Part shown: positions 26,525 to 35,047 of the stretch, one piece after another
How positions within the stretch are numbered: the first letter of the stretch is position 1
Layout of the letters: the number at the start of each line of letters is the position of its first letter
NCBI GenBank assembly: GCA_016795145.1
Contig: JAEUII010000121.1
Coordinates: 1-64,000, forward strand
Reading direction: 5' to 3'
Source of the DNA: Planctomycetaceae bacterium
GTDB taxonomy: Bacteria; Planctomycetota; Planctomycetia; Planctomycetales; Planctomycetaceae
Length of the DNA stretch: 64,000 bases
Made by a program: the position numbers and the translations under genes
The notes under the pieces: generated by a model
Told to the model about the DNA's origin: nothing
The model's input: the letters and a program-made list of their open reading frames with translations, nothing else
The model's database searches: none

Positions 26525-27418
26525 ATGTCTGACGCTTCCCCCCTCGTTCCCTCGGAAAAGTCGACAACAGACAAGGAAACTCCACCACCCCGCGACTGGG
26601 GAGTTCGAACGTTCCTTGGCTTTCTGTTTGTCGTGACTTGTCTGTATGCGACGGTTCTGTTCTATCACATGTCCAACCCTGTTGATCAGGTGTCGGCAAA
26701 TGATGGGAGCATCCTGGAACAATGCAGACAGCTGTGCCTGAAGTATGGTCTGGTCTCAACCGGCCATGTTCGCAATGACGCAGAGGCTTATCTGCAGGCC
26801 GCTCAGATCAATAAGCTGACGGCCGGACTTTCCGTGATTCTGGCGGATTCGGAATTCAGGCCTCAGCCGGGCCAGAGCCTGCCTTTGATTCAATCTCCAG
26901 CGCCGGATTTCCAGCTGGCGGATGATCAGAAGGCGATTCAGCAGCTTACAAAGCTGGGCAAGGATCGCCCGATGGTTGTTGTGTTCTATCTTGGCTACGG
27001 CTGCAGTCACTGCGTGGCACAGTTGCTGGCGCTGGACAAAGACCGTCACTACTTCCAGGAGCTGGATGCAGACATCGTTGCGATCAGTTCCGATTCCACT
27101 GAACACACCGCAGAAAAGTACAAAGAGTACGGGAGGTTCGGATTCCCGGTGCTCGCTGATCCGGACTACGCCGTTTCGACTGAATGGGGTGTTTATACGC
27201 CTGCCACTGATGAAAAAGACGAGTTCATGCTTCACGGCACGTTCATCGTCGATCGAACAGGGAAGGTGATCTGGGGCGAGATGGGGCGTGAACCGTTCCT
27301 CGATAACAAAACTCTGTTGCACGTAATTGCAAAGTCCCAGGGACTGCTTCCTGTGCCAACATCAACCAGTTCGACCGGGACACAGGCTCACGCATCATCA
27401 GATGCTGTTCGGAACTAG
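26525..27418 (+). CDS. Membrane-anchored redoxin (AhpC/TSA-like, CSHC)
   Basis: GGAG sits eight bases before the ATG. The 297-residue protein has a cytoplasmic tail, one transmembrane helix (about residues 28-48) and an extracytoplasmic peroxiredoxin/thioredoxin fold: SPAPDFQLADD, then VVVFYLGYGCSHC with Cys160 and Cys163, IVAISSDS, FPVLADPDYAVSTEWGV and HGTFIVDRTGKVIWGEMG. The CxxC pair in the peroxidatic position suggests a thiol-disulfide or peroxide-reducing role facing the periplasm. A linker with two further Cys (CRQLC, about 67-71) precedes the fold. It is flanked by DUF1559 and lipoprotein genes on the same strand. Confidence 0.88.
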   Translation: MSDASPLVPSEKSTTDKETPPPRDWGVRTFLGFLFVVTCLYATVLFYHMSNPVDQVSANDGSILEQCRQLCLKYGLVSTGHVRNDAEAYLQAAQINKLTAGLSVILADSEFRPQPGQSLPLIQSPAPDFQLADDQKAIQQLTKLGKDRPMVVVFYLGYGCSHCVAQLLALDKDRHYFQELDADIVAISSDSTEHTAEKYKEYGRFGFPVLADPDYAVSTEWGVYTPATDEKDEFMLHGTFIVDRTGKVIWGEMGREPFLDNKTLLHVIAKSQGLLPVPTSTSSTGTQAHASSDAVRN

Positions 27419-27490
27419 TTTCTTAACGCGTTCTCCCAGGTGCGAAAGTCGCTGTCGTGTTCTTACGCACGTCATCTGCCGGAGGTTCTT

Positions 27491-27913
27491 ATGAGCATTC
27501 GAATGAAGATTATCTTCCTTGGCGTACTGATTGGATGCCTCATCGGCTGTCAACAACGGTCGTCAGAGATTGTCGGGGGAACGCCGGGCACGCTGAAATT
27601 TGGCAATGAGGCACTAGCAGATCTGGCGGTCGTGCTCCATCGAGTCAACGGAAGTTCGGTTGAGCAAGTTGGATTCGGAAGAACGAACGGTGCGGGCGAG
27701 TTTCAGTTAGTCGTTCAGGGCAGGGAAGAACCACTGCAACTGCCTCCAGGTGATTACGTGGCAACTCTGGAATCCCTCGGACCGCCGATCGTCTTCCCGA
27801 AAGAATATTGCATCGCGGAGAAATCCGTGCTGAAAGTTCAATGGACCGGCTCATCAGAACGACTCAATCTTGAGGCTCCGGAAAAGCTCCTGGCTCCTCT
27901 GAAGAGCATGTGA
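27491..27913 (+). CDS. Small lipoprotein, carboxypeptidase-regulatory-like
   Basis: GGAGG lies seven bases before the ATG at 27491, and the N-terminus is a lipoprotein signal ending in LIGC. The 140-residue product has a beta-sandwich look: GTLKFGNEALADLAVVLHR, GRTNGAGEFQL and LPPGDYVATLE, the pattern of the short regulatory-like lipoproteins often found beside DUF1559 genes in planctomycetes. No enzymatic residue is visible. Probably anchored in a membrane and exposed to the periplasm. Confidence 0.75.
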   Translation: MSIRMKIIFLGVLIGCLIGCQQRSSEIVGGTPGTLKFGNEALADLAVVLHRVNGSSVEQVGFGRTNGAGEFQLVVQGREEPLQLPPGDYVATLESLGPPIVFPKEYCIAEKSVLKVQWTGSSERLNLEAPEKLLAPLKSM

Positions 27914-28023
27914 TTACTCGGGATCCGACAGAGATTCGATTCCGACGAAGCTCACGCTCACCTGCCCGCTTCCTTGTCCGTCTGTTTCATGTCATACCAA
28001 TTCACCTGCAATAAGGACCAATC

Positions 28024-29634
28024 ATGTCGCTCCTGCTTATGTTGACAATATGCCTACTACCCGGAGACAAGCAGCCTGCCTGGCCCTCATTTCTGGGTCA
28101 GGGTGCAACGCAAATTGACCCTGCCACAGTGCCTACGCAATGGACGCCCACACAGAACATTGCATGGAAAACGAAGCTGACCGGAAAGGGACAATCAAGC
28201 CCCGTGATTTATGGCGATCTCGTTTTCGTGACGGCTATTGAAGGCACAATGAAGGACCATTGCCATGTCATTGCTCTGAAGTTGTCAGACGGTTCCGTAG
28301 CGTGGGACCTGAAGCTCGATCCGTTTCAGCCAGTTCGGAGCAACTACTTTCAAAGTCGTTCTGCACCAACTCCAGTTGTCGACGAAAACGCGGTCTACTG
28401 CTTTTTTGAAACGGGCAATCTGGTTGCCGTCAGTCACACTGGCGAACAGCTCTGGCAGCGTTCGTTGACAGACGATTACGGTGCTTTCGAATCGACGATC
28501 GGACTTGCGTCTTCCCCGTTACAGTTGAACGACTCGATCGTGCTGCTGATCGACCACGAAGGTCCTTCCTATCTCCTGGCGGTCGACAAGAAGAGTGGCG
28601 AAACCAAGTGGAAGACAGACCGCGACAGTCGTACCAGTTACTCATCGCCTTCACTGGTCCCGGTCGGCGATTCGCAACACATCGTTTGCAGCTCCTCTGG
28701 AAGCGTCGAAGGATACTCCCCGGAAACAGGGGAACTGCTCTGGACACTGAGTGATGAAGTCGGTGGAAATCGAGCTACAACACCGGTGGCCGTGGGCAAT
28801 GGTCGCTTCGTCATGGCCGCAAGCCCCGGGATGCACAATGAAAACGAAGGCGAAGCGCGTCGCACCAACGGCATTGTAACGATCGAGAAAACGGCAGAAG
28901 GCTTCGCGGCGAAGGTTCTGTGGCGCACTGAAGAAGCGATGCCGGCGTTCAATACGCCAACGGTCCATGATGGGCTTGCCTACTGGGTCAACAAGGCAGG
29001 TGTTGTCTTCTGTTACAACGCAGAGACGGGCGAAAAACACTATTCGAAACGGATTGGCCAGGGCTGCTGGGCAACGCCCGTTGCGATTGGCGATCGATTG
29101 TATGTCTTTGGCAAAGACGGTTTGACAACAGTTCTGGCGACCGGCCCGGAATACAAACTGATCTCGGAGAATCAGTTGTGGGATCCGAATGAAGTGCCAT
29201 CCGAGTCTATGTCTCGAAATCGAGCGGCAGGAAGAGATGAAAACTCCGCGGGAGGCCATTCAGAGGAGCACGGCAAGAAGGGAGCCAGCGGAACAGAGAA
29301 GGGCGATTCCACAACCGAAGCGCCGTCAGGGTCTCCAGTGCGACCGGTCTCCGCAACCGATGAAGCTGCAGCGAAGAAGGACGCGGGAACGGCTGGTCCG
29401 CAACAGGACGGGGGCGAACGACGGGGTCCTCCGGGTGGCCGACCCGGCGCTGGTGGGCCACCGGCCGGCGGCGGTCGCCCAGGCGCACCTGGGGCAGGCG
29501 GCAACTATGACGCCCAGACAATGGCTCAGGGCGAAAACCGATTTGCCGATCCGGTGCAGTATGGTGTCGCCATCGTCAATGGCAACATCGTCATTCGCAC
29601 TGGCGAAATGGTCTACTGCGTTCGCAGCAAGTAA
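28024..29634 (+). CDS. Secreted PQQ-like beta-propeller (BamB-like) protein
   Basis: AAGGA lies six bases before the ATG. The 536-residue protein has a short export signal and then WPSFLGQGATQ, the usual opening of planctomycete PQQ-like propellers. Blade motifs recur: VIALKLSDGSVAWDLKLD, LVAVSHTGEQLWQRSL, LLAVDKKSGETKWKTD, EGYSPETGELLWTLS and FCYNAETGEKHYSK. Residues about 405-505 are a low-complexity Pro/Gly/Arg and Glu/Ser-rich region inserted before the last blade. These proteins may bind a quinone or act as scaffolds; true PQQ ligands cannot be confirmed here. Neighbours suggest an extracytoplasmic redox setting. Confidence 0.88.
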   Translation: MSLLLMLTICLLPGDKQPAWPSFLGQGATQIDPATVPTQWTPTQNIAWKTKLTGKGQSSPVIYGDLVFVTAIEGTMKDHCHVIALKLSDGSVAWDLKLDPFQPVRSNYFQSRSAPTPVVDENAVYCFFETGNLVAVSHTGEQLWQRSLTDDYGAFESTIGLASSPLQLNDSIVLLIDHEGPSYLLAVDKKSGETKWKTDRDSRTSYSSPSLVPVGDSQHIVCSSSGSVEGYSPETGELLWTLSDEVGGNRATTPVAVGNGRFVMAASPGMHNENEGEARRTNGIVTIEKTAEGFAAKVLWRTEEAMPAFNTPTVHDGLAYWVNKAGVVFCYNAETGEKHYSKRIGQGCWATPVAIGDRLYVFGKDGLTTVLATGPEYKLISENQLWDPNEVPSESMSRNRAAGRDENSAGGHSEEHGKKGASGTEKGDSTTEAPSGSPVRPVSATDEAAAKKDAGTAGPQQDGGERRGPPGGRPGAGGPPAGGGRPGAPGAGGNYDAQTMAQGENRFADPVQYGVAIVNGNIVIRTGEMVYCVRSK

Positions 29635-29724
29635 GTCCGTTCCGAGCACGCGAGTGAGATTGTCTCGCTCGCCTGCCAGGATCGTTTGCCTGCACATGAC
29701 GACTTTTCTTTGTGAGTCTTTGCC

Positions 29725-31014
29725 ATGATGCGTTCCTTTGTTTTCTGGTTCTTCATCGCCGCCCTCGCGAACAATCTGAATTCCTCGGCGCTGGCCCAGC
29801 GAGTCAATTACGAAGAAGCACCAATCAATTACAGCACTTCGAAGCCCGACAACCGGATTTCACAGTTGCAGGACCAGCTCACTGACCACACGGTAAGTTT
29901 GTCATTTGACGAGCACACGGGCTACCTGCGGTCTCTCCTCGAGACTCTCAGGGTTCCTGTCTCCTCGCAGGTGCTGACATTCGGAAGAACGAGCCTTCAG
30001 GATGACAAGATCTCACCAACAACTCCGCGTGCGATCTACTTCACTGATGACATTCATCTGGGGTTCGTTCAAAACGGCCTGATCGAAATCGCTGTTCAGG
30101 ACTCAAAACTCGGAATGGTGTTCTACACTCTCAGGCAGACACCGGACGAACCTCCCGTTTTTCAGAGACAGACAAATTCCTGCCTGACCTGTCACGGTGC
30201 AGCAAGGACAAAGAACGTTCCCGGTGTCCTTATCCGTTCCGTTTATCCGGATCCAGAAGGCCATCCAGTTGTTGCTGCGGGCAGCTTTCTTTCAACACAT
30301 CGCAGCCCGCTGAGTCAAAGATGGGGTGGTTGGTACGTGACAGGACGTCATGGTGAGCAGCAGCATCTCGGGAACTTCGTTCTGACATCTGCGAAGAAGC
30401 CAAAGACAATCGACAATTCCGCCGGCCACAACCTGGAACGGCTGGCCGATCGCTTTGACACAACTAAATACCTTGGTCCTCACAGTGACCTTGTCGCACT
30501 GATGGTGTTGGAGCATCAAACTGACACACTGAATGTCCTGACACAGACTTCTTTTGAGGTACGTCATGCCGAGTACCTGCTGAGCCAGGCGGGTGAAAAC
30601 TCGGAACAAAAAGCAGCTGCCACGAAACTGCTGAATGATCGCCTTGTGAAAAACACTGAGCAGATTGTGAAGGCGTTTCTCTTCGCTGACGAAGTGGCGC
30701 TTACGTCCTCAGTCTCCGGTACATCCGAGTTTGCCACGCATTTTGCGATGAACAGCAAGCGAGATTCAAAAGGCCGTTCACTCCGGGATTTCGATCTGCA
30801 GACTCGCATGTTCAAGTTCCCCTGCAGCTACCTGATCGAGACTCCTGCGTTCCGTGATCTTCCGGAGACTCTGCGTGAACAAGTCTTGATTCGCCTTTCG
30901 AAGTTTCTTAATTCGGACGAATCCATCAAGGGGCTGGAACGGCTCTCGGCGATAGACCGAACAGCCATTCTGGAAATCCTTCGTGAGACAGTTCCTGGTT
31001 TTCCGGCAAACTAA
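29725..31014 (+). CDS. Secreted protein with one CxxCH haem motif
   Basis: The 429-residue product has a signal peptide (VFWFFIAALANNLNSSALAQ) and a single haem-binding motif CLTCH (Cys153, Cys156, His157) in TNSCLTCHGAARTKNVPG, a typical cytochrome c context. VPGVLIRSVYPDPEGHPV and LSQRWGGWYVTGRHG follow, then a helical C-terminal half. I have seen this as a conserved planctomycete protein of unknown function, longer than simple class I cytochromes. It lies between a PQQ-like propeller and a DUF4198-like gene, which fits an electron-transfer setting outside the cytoplasm (inference). Two adjacent ATGs (29725, 29728) make the start slightly uncertain. Confidence 0.82.
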   Translation: MMRSFVFWFFIAALANNLNSSALAQRVNYEEAPINYSTSKPDNRISQLQDQLTDHTVSLSFDEHTGYLRSLLETLRVPVSSQVLTFGRTSLQDDKISPTTPRAIYFTDDIHLGFVQNGLIEIAVQDSKLGMVFYTLRQTPDEPPVFQRQTNSCLTCHGAARTKNVPGVLIRSVYPDPEGHPVVAAGSFLSTHRSPLSQRWGGWYVTGRHGEQQHLGNFVLTSAKKPKTIDNSAGHNLERLADRFDTTKYLGPHSDLVALMVLEHQTDTLNVLTQTSFEVRHAEYLLSQAGENSEQKAAATKLLNDRLVKNTEQIVKAFLFADEVALTSSVSGTSEFATHFAMNSKRDSKGRSLRDFDLQTRMFKFPCSYLIETPAFRDLPETLREQVLIRLSKFLNSDESIKGLERLSAIDRTAILEILRETVPGFPAN

Positions 31015-31090
31015 ATCCTTAGACCAAAATGGTCATCAAAGACTCTGCTCAAGTATCACTCGACTTCCAGTTCTTACAGGGATCCAAACG

Positions 31091-31903
31091 ATGATTCAGC
31101 GTCATGTCATTCTGTTTGTCGCGGCGATCACGATGATCTCCGCTTCTGCGTCTGCCCACGACACATGGGTAGAAGTGAATACATCCGAGGTTCGCGAGGG
31201 GAATGTTGTCTATGTCGATCTGAAACTGGGAAACCACGGCAATGAGCATCGAGACTTCAAGATGCACAGCCTCATCACTCTCGATAAGGTCAAGCTCGCG
31301 GTCAAGATGCCATGTGGCTGCACTGCCGATGTGAAGTCCGGACTTACAGCGACGGCCGCGGAGCCAAAGCAGGGATACTGGACCACCCGCTATGCGCCAA
31401 CCAAACCCGGTCTGCACGTCGTGGCACATGAATTGGACACGCTACATGGCAAAACCCGAGCCATCAAAAGCGCCAAGGCGTATTTCGTTGTCGGTCCCGA
31501 CGCCGCCGCAACCAAAGGGCCTCTTGCGAAGTGTACCGCACCGCTCGGGCATCCTCTGGAACTCGTTCCTCTTACCAATCCCGTGACAGAATCCGGCCCC
31601 AACAAACCTCTTAGAGTTCAGATTGTCTTCGAGGACAAGCCGTTGGCCAATGCTCGGGTTTCCTTTATTCCTCGGGGCCAGCAACTGGCGGAAGGATTCG
31701 ATGACCAGTTCGAACGCCGCACCGATGCAAAGGGAATTGCCGAATTCACTCCGTCGGAAGCGAACTTGTATCTGATCGTTGTGCATCATCAGGAACCTCA
31801 GCGATCCGGCGAAGGCTACGACAGCACGGCCTACTCAGCGACTCTCACTGTCGCTGTTCCAAACACCCCATTTTCCACAACGACCAAGACAGCCAGTAAA
31901 TAA
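31091..31903 (+). CDS. DUF4198-like periplasmic protein
   Basis: The ATG at 31091 has AGGGAT upstream and starts a signal peptide (HVILFVAAITMISASASAHD). The mature protein begins with the AHDTWVE segment common to DUF4198 members, followed by beta-rich sequence (VREGNVVYVDLKLGNHG) and a second module with RVQIVFEDKPLANARVSFIPRG and AEFTPSEANLYLIVVHH, an immunoglobulin-like fold. Length is 270 residues. The family is linked to nickel or cobalt uptake in some bacteria by gene neighbourhood, but no such partner is seen here. It follows the haem protein by about 75 bases and may share its transcript. Confidence 0.78.
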   Translation: MIQRHVILFVAAITMISASASAHDTWVEVNTSEVREGNVVYVDLKLGNHGNEHRDFKMHSLITLDKVKLAVKMPCGCTADVKSGLTATAAEPKQGYWTTRYAPTKPGLHVVAHELDTLHGKTRAIKSAKAYFVVGPDAAATKGPLAKCTAPLGHPLELVPLTNPVTESGPNKPLRVQIVFEDKPLANARVSFIPRGQQLAEGFDDQFERRTDAKGIAEFTPSEANLYLIVVHHQEPQRSGEGYDSTAYSATLTVAVPNTPFSTTTKTASK

Positions 31904-32022
31904 CACTGATGCTCAAGACCGTTGCGCCCTGCGCTGCAAGATGTCGCTGCTGTGAAACATAGCGACTGAAGAATTCCGCGTTCTCTGACGTCCTGAATCT
32001 TGTCTTTTCGAGTAGCAATAGA

Positions 32023-33183
32023 ATGAACAGATTTGCAGTCTTGCTGATTCACCTTACGTTGCTGGGATCACTTGCACAGGCAAAGGATGAGAAGCCGCAG
32101 AACGCTCCCGAACAGCCGGCAGTGAAGCGGCCAAAGGTCGCGGTTCTCGTTTTCCCGGGAGTTGAGCTTCTGGACTTTGCGGGTCCCTCTGAGGCATTCG
32201 CTGGCGCTACGGACGAACATGACGAGGAGGCGTTTGAAGTTTATACCGTGGGTCTTACAGAGGAGCCTGTTCCAAGCCTCAGTGTTGTCGAGGTAAAGCC
32301 AACTTACACCGTCTCCAAAGCACCAGCGCCTGATATTCTGGTCATCCCTGGAGGAAACGTTGTACCCGTCATGGACGACGAAAACGCTATGAAGTGGATC
32401 GAGGGTCTCTCTCAGAGCAAGTGTATCGTCTTCACAGTCTGCAACGGTGCCTCAGTGGCGGCGAAGCTGGGTCTTCTTGAAGGTCGTTCAGTGACAACGC
32501 ATCATTCAAACATGCGAATTCTTAGGTTGTTGGATCCAAAAACCAGTCCAAGGTCAGACTGCCGTTACGTCGACCATGGGAAAGTGATCACCGCGGCCGG
32601 TGTCTCCGCAGGAATAGATGCAGCGCTGTATCTGATTGCACGAACACAGGGTTTTGACGTCGCTCAGCGCACAGCAACCGGTATGGAGTATGAACATTGG
32701 GTGGGTTTTCAGTCCAAAGATCTCGCCCTCCCGTCTCCCGACAGTCACGGAGTAACGTCGCAGCCATCACGCGAGTTCAAGGATGACTATTCCTGGTACG
32801 TACTGACACTGATTGAGATGATCCGTGAGAAAGGGATGGACGCTGCCGTCGCCGCTTATCCGGAAATGCTGGAGAAGACTTCAGGACATGAAAAGGAAAT
32901 GATTGCAGAGCCTGGTCTGACTGAGACAGCTATGTGGTTCCTTAAGCACAGTCGCGATCAGTCCGTTGGTCTCGAGACACTTCGCTTTATCACGCTCACC
33001 CATCCCACTTCGTCAACGGCATTTGCTAAGTACTCAGAGGGACTTCTGCTTTGCGAAAGGCCTGAACAGGCCATCGAAGCGCTGAAGAAAGCCTGCGAAC
33101 TCTCTCCCGAGAACAAGGAACTGACGGAGAAGCGAGACGAGCTTATTAGTAAGCAGGGAAGCAGCATAAAAGCGATTCCTTAA
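32023..33183 (+). CDS. Exported DJ-1/PfpI-family protein with C-terminal TPR
   Basis: The 386-residue protein opens with a signal peptide (FAVLLIHLTLLGSLAQA), then a DJ-1/PfpI domain (about residues 38-215): VAVLVFPGVELLDFAGPSEAF, DILVIPGGN and FTVCNGASVAAKLGLL with nucleophile Cys140 in the elbow, then TAAGVSAGIDAALYLI. This is the subtype found as the N-terminal half of GlxA-like AraC regulators, but here no helix-turn-helix follows; instead a helical stretch ends in a TPR-like segment (ALKKACELSPENKELTEKRDEL). Export of such a domain suggests an isonitrile-hydratase-like or protein-repair activity in the periplasm, not regulation (inference). Confidence 0.82.
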   Translation: MNRFAVLLIHLTLLGSLAQAKDEKPQNAPEQPAVKRPKVAVLVFPGVELLDFAGPSEAFAGATDEHDEEAFEVYTVGLTEEPVPSLSVVEVKPTYTVSKAPAPDILVIPGGNVVPVMDDENAMKWIEGLSQSKCIVFTVCNGASVAAKLGLLEGRSVTTHHSNMRILRLLDPKTSPRSDCRYVDHGKVITAAGVSAGIDAALYLIARTQGFDVAQRTATGMEYEHWVGFQSKDLALPSPDSHGVTSQPSREFKDDYSWYVLTLIEMIREKGMDAAVAAYPEMLEKTSGHEKEMIAEPGLTETAMWFLKHSRDQSVGLETLRFITLTHPTSSTAFAKYSEGLLLCERPEQAIEALKKACELSPENKELTEKRDELISKQGSSIKAIP

Positions 33184-33313
33184 TTTCACCTGACTCTCTT
33201 GTGAGCGAGCTGTTGCTTACAGGAATTAAGACCAGATGGTCCATTTGACGAGCCCCTTTGCGTGGTCAGACGATAAACTCTTCGAGCCATCACTGGGGTT
33301 GTAGTTCACTATA

Positions 33314-35047
33314 TTGAGTACTAAGTTGACTGACGTCTCTCGAAAGCCTGAAGTGCGTGAGTCGAATGATCTGGCAGATCATCGCGGCGGTGGAGAATCT
33401 GCTGGCCGGGGGCCGGCAACGCTAACATTGGTGTTGTCGGTCCTCCAGATGGCCTTTTCGATTCCGGGTCTCGTTTATCCGGCCGCCGATCTGTTCAGTA
33501 TTTCGCCGGGAAGGACCAGCAGCAACTGGGCACTGATCACAGCGTCCTTCGGACCGGCGGCCATCCTGAACCTCACTGCAGGTTTTGGAAGCCGTCGTGG
33601 CGTGCAATTGGTGACGGGACTGATCTGTGTTTGTTGCTATCTGCCATTGCTGCAGTCGCTCTACCAGACAAGTGTTCTCCAACAGCGTTGGGCAACACCA
33701 TCAGCATGGTTTGTTTTCGCAGCGATGGCAGGACTGTGGAGTGTGCTTGCGGCGATCAGCAGTGGGATCGTCAAAACTCAACCGGAAGCGATTGCTCATC
33801 GTCAGCAGATTCGTGAGCAGCAGTTGATTCTCGTCGCGGCTGCGGTTTGTTCCGCTGCTGAGTCCTTTGAAATTCCCTTTCTTCGGTTCGTTCCCGCCGC
33901 GATCGGGCTCTACCTCATCGCGCTTGGGCTGGAAGTGCTTTTGAGAACGGTCTTTTCCGCAGTGGCAGGTACGGGCATCGCGGATCATAGCCGTCAGCCG
34001 CTGCTGACTCGAAGCCTGCTGTTCGGCCAGGCGCCACGGGTAAATCTTTCAGCCGGACAATTGGCTGCGGCGACATTCGACATTCGACGCCCGGTAGTTT
34101 CGGCATTGGCGTCCACAGTGTTCATCGGATGGCTTTCTACTGGCGTCACTATCGTTTCGGTTGAAGAGCTGGCCTTGTATTACCGCAACGGTCACCAGGT
34201 TGAGCATGCACTTGCACCGGGGCTGCATCTCCACTTGCCAGTTCCGTTTGGGCGAACGAAGAAGGTTCCGGCACGTCGAGTTCAAGTGACGACGGTTGGT
34301 TACCTCCTGGATGCTCAAAGACTGTCTCAACAGAAGTATCTCTGGACGGAGTCACACGGAGACAAGGAAGTCTCCTTTGTTGTGGGAGATGGAACGGAGG
34401 TCGTCGCGATTAATGCGATCGTACAGCATTGTCCAAAAACCACTGTGACCGGCCTGCAGCAGTACATAACTCTTGCGGATTCGCCTGAGGAGATTGTGCG
34501 ACGGACGGCGATGAATGTGCTGCTGTCTGAATCCCGGACACTGAATGTGGCTCAGTTGCTGACAATGAATCGTTCTGAATGGAGTCAGCGTCTTCATGAG
34601 AGACTGAGCAGCGAGCTGGATCATCGAAACCTCGGGATCGAAATCAAATGCGTCGATGTCGTCAGTGTTCATCCTCCCGTGGAGATTGCTGCGGCCTACC
34701 TTGAGATCATCGATGCCAACGTACGTGCTGAGGCAGAGGTGATTGAAGCACGAGGAGCGCATGAATCAGAACTGTCCCGTTCAAGGATGATGGCGGATAC
34801 GACGATTGCCGATGCCACAGCCGCTGCGTCAGTGCGATTGACGGGGGTCGCTCAGGAAGTCGAGCAGCTGAAGGCACTGACTGAAGTCGCGGGAAATTTT
34901 CGAACCGTTTTTGAACGCCATGCCTGGTGCAATGCCGTTTCGGATGCCCTGTCTGATCGTGAGATCATCCTGCTTGGCACAGATGTGTCTTCAGGTGTCC
35001 GGCTTATTCTGGGAAGTGATGCACCAGCCGGAGACACTCAGAAATGA
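33314..35047 (+). CDS. SPFH/Band 7 protein with multi-helix N-terminus (HflK-like)
   Basis: The 577-residue frame begins at a TTG (33314); a GTG at 33353 is an alternative and neither has a strong ribosome site. The N-terminal 220 residues contain about six transmembrane helices, a seventh lies near 260-280, and a Band 7 domain follows (VEELALYYRNGHQVEHALAPG, PVPFGRTKKVPARRVQ) with a long helix typical of SPFH proteins (DANVRAEAEVIEARGAHESE). HflK-like proteins assemble into membrane cages that control proteases such as FtsH. The extra N-terminal helices are unusual. Its stop overlaps the next SPFH start by four bases, and it is the first of three SPFH genes joined to a metal ATPase. Confidence 0.85.
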   Translation: MSTKLTDVSRKPEVRESNDLADHRGGGESAGRGPATLTLVLSVLQMAFSIPGLVYPAADLFSISPGRTSSNWALITASFGPAAILNLTAGFGSRRGVQLVTGLICVCCYLPLLQSLYQTSVLQQRWATPSAWFVFAAMAGLWSVLAAISSGIVKTQPEAIAHRQQIREQQLILVAAAVCSAAESFEIPFLRFVPAAIGLYLIALGLEVLLRTVFSAVAGTGIADHSRQPLLTRSLLFGQAPRVNLSAGQLAAATFDIRRPVVSALASTVFIGWLSTGVTIVSVEELALYYRNGHQVEHALAPGLHLHLPVPFGRTKKVPARRVQVTTVGYLLDAQRLSQQKYLWTESHGDKEVSFVVGDGTEVVAINAIVQHCPKTTVTGLQQYITLADSPEEIVRRTAMNVLLSESRTLNVAQLLTMNRSEWSQRLHERLSSELDHRNLGIEIKCVDVVSVHPPVEIAAAYLEIIDANVRAEAEVIEARGAHESELSRSRMMADTTIADATAAASVRLTGVAQEVEQLKALTEVAGNFRTVFERHAWCNAVSDALSDREIILLGTDVSSGVRLILGSDAPAGDTQK

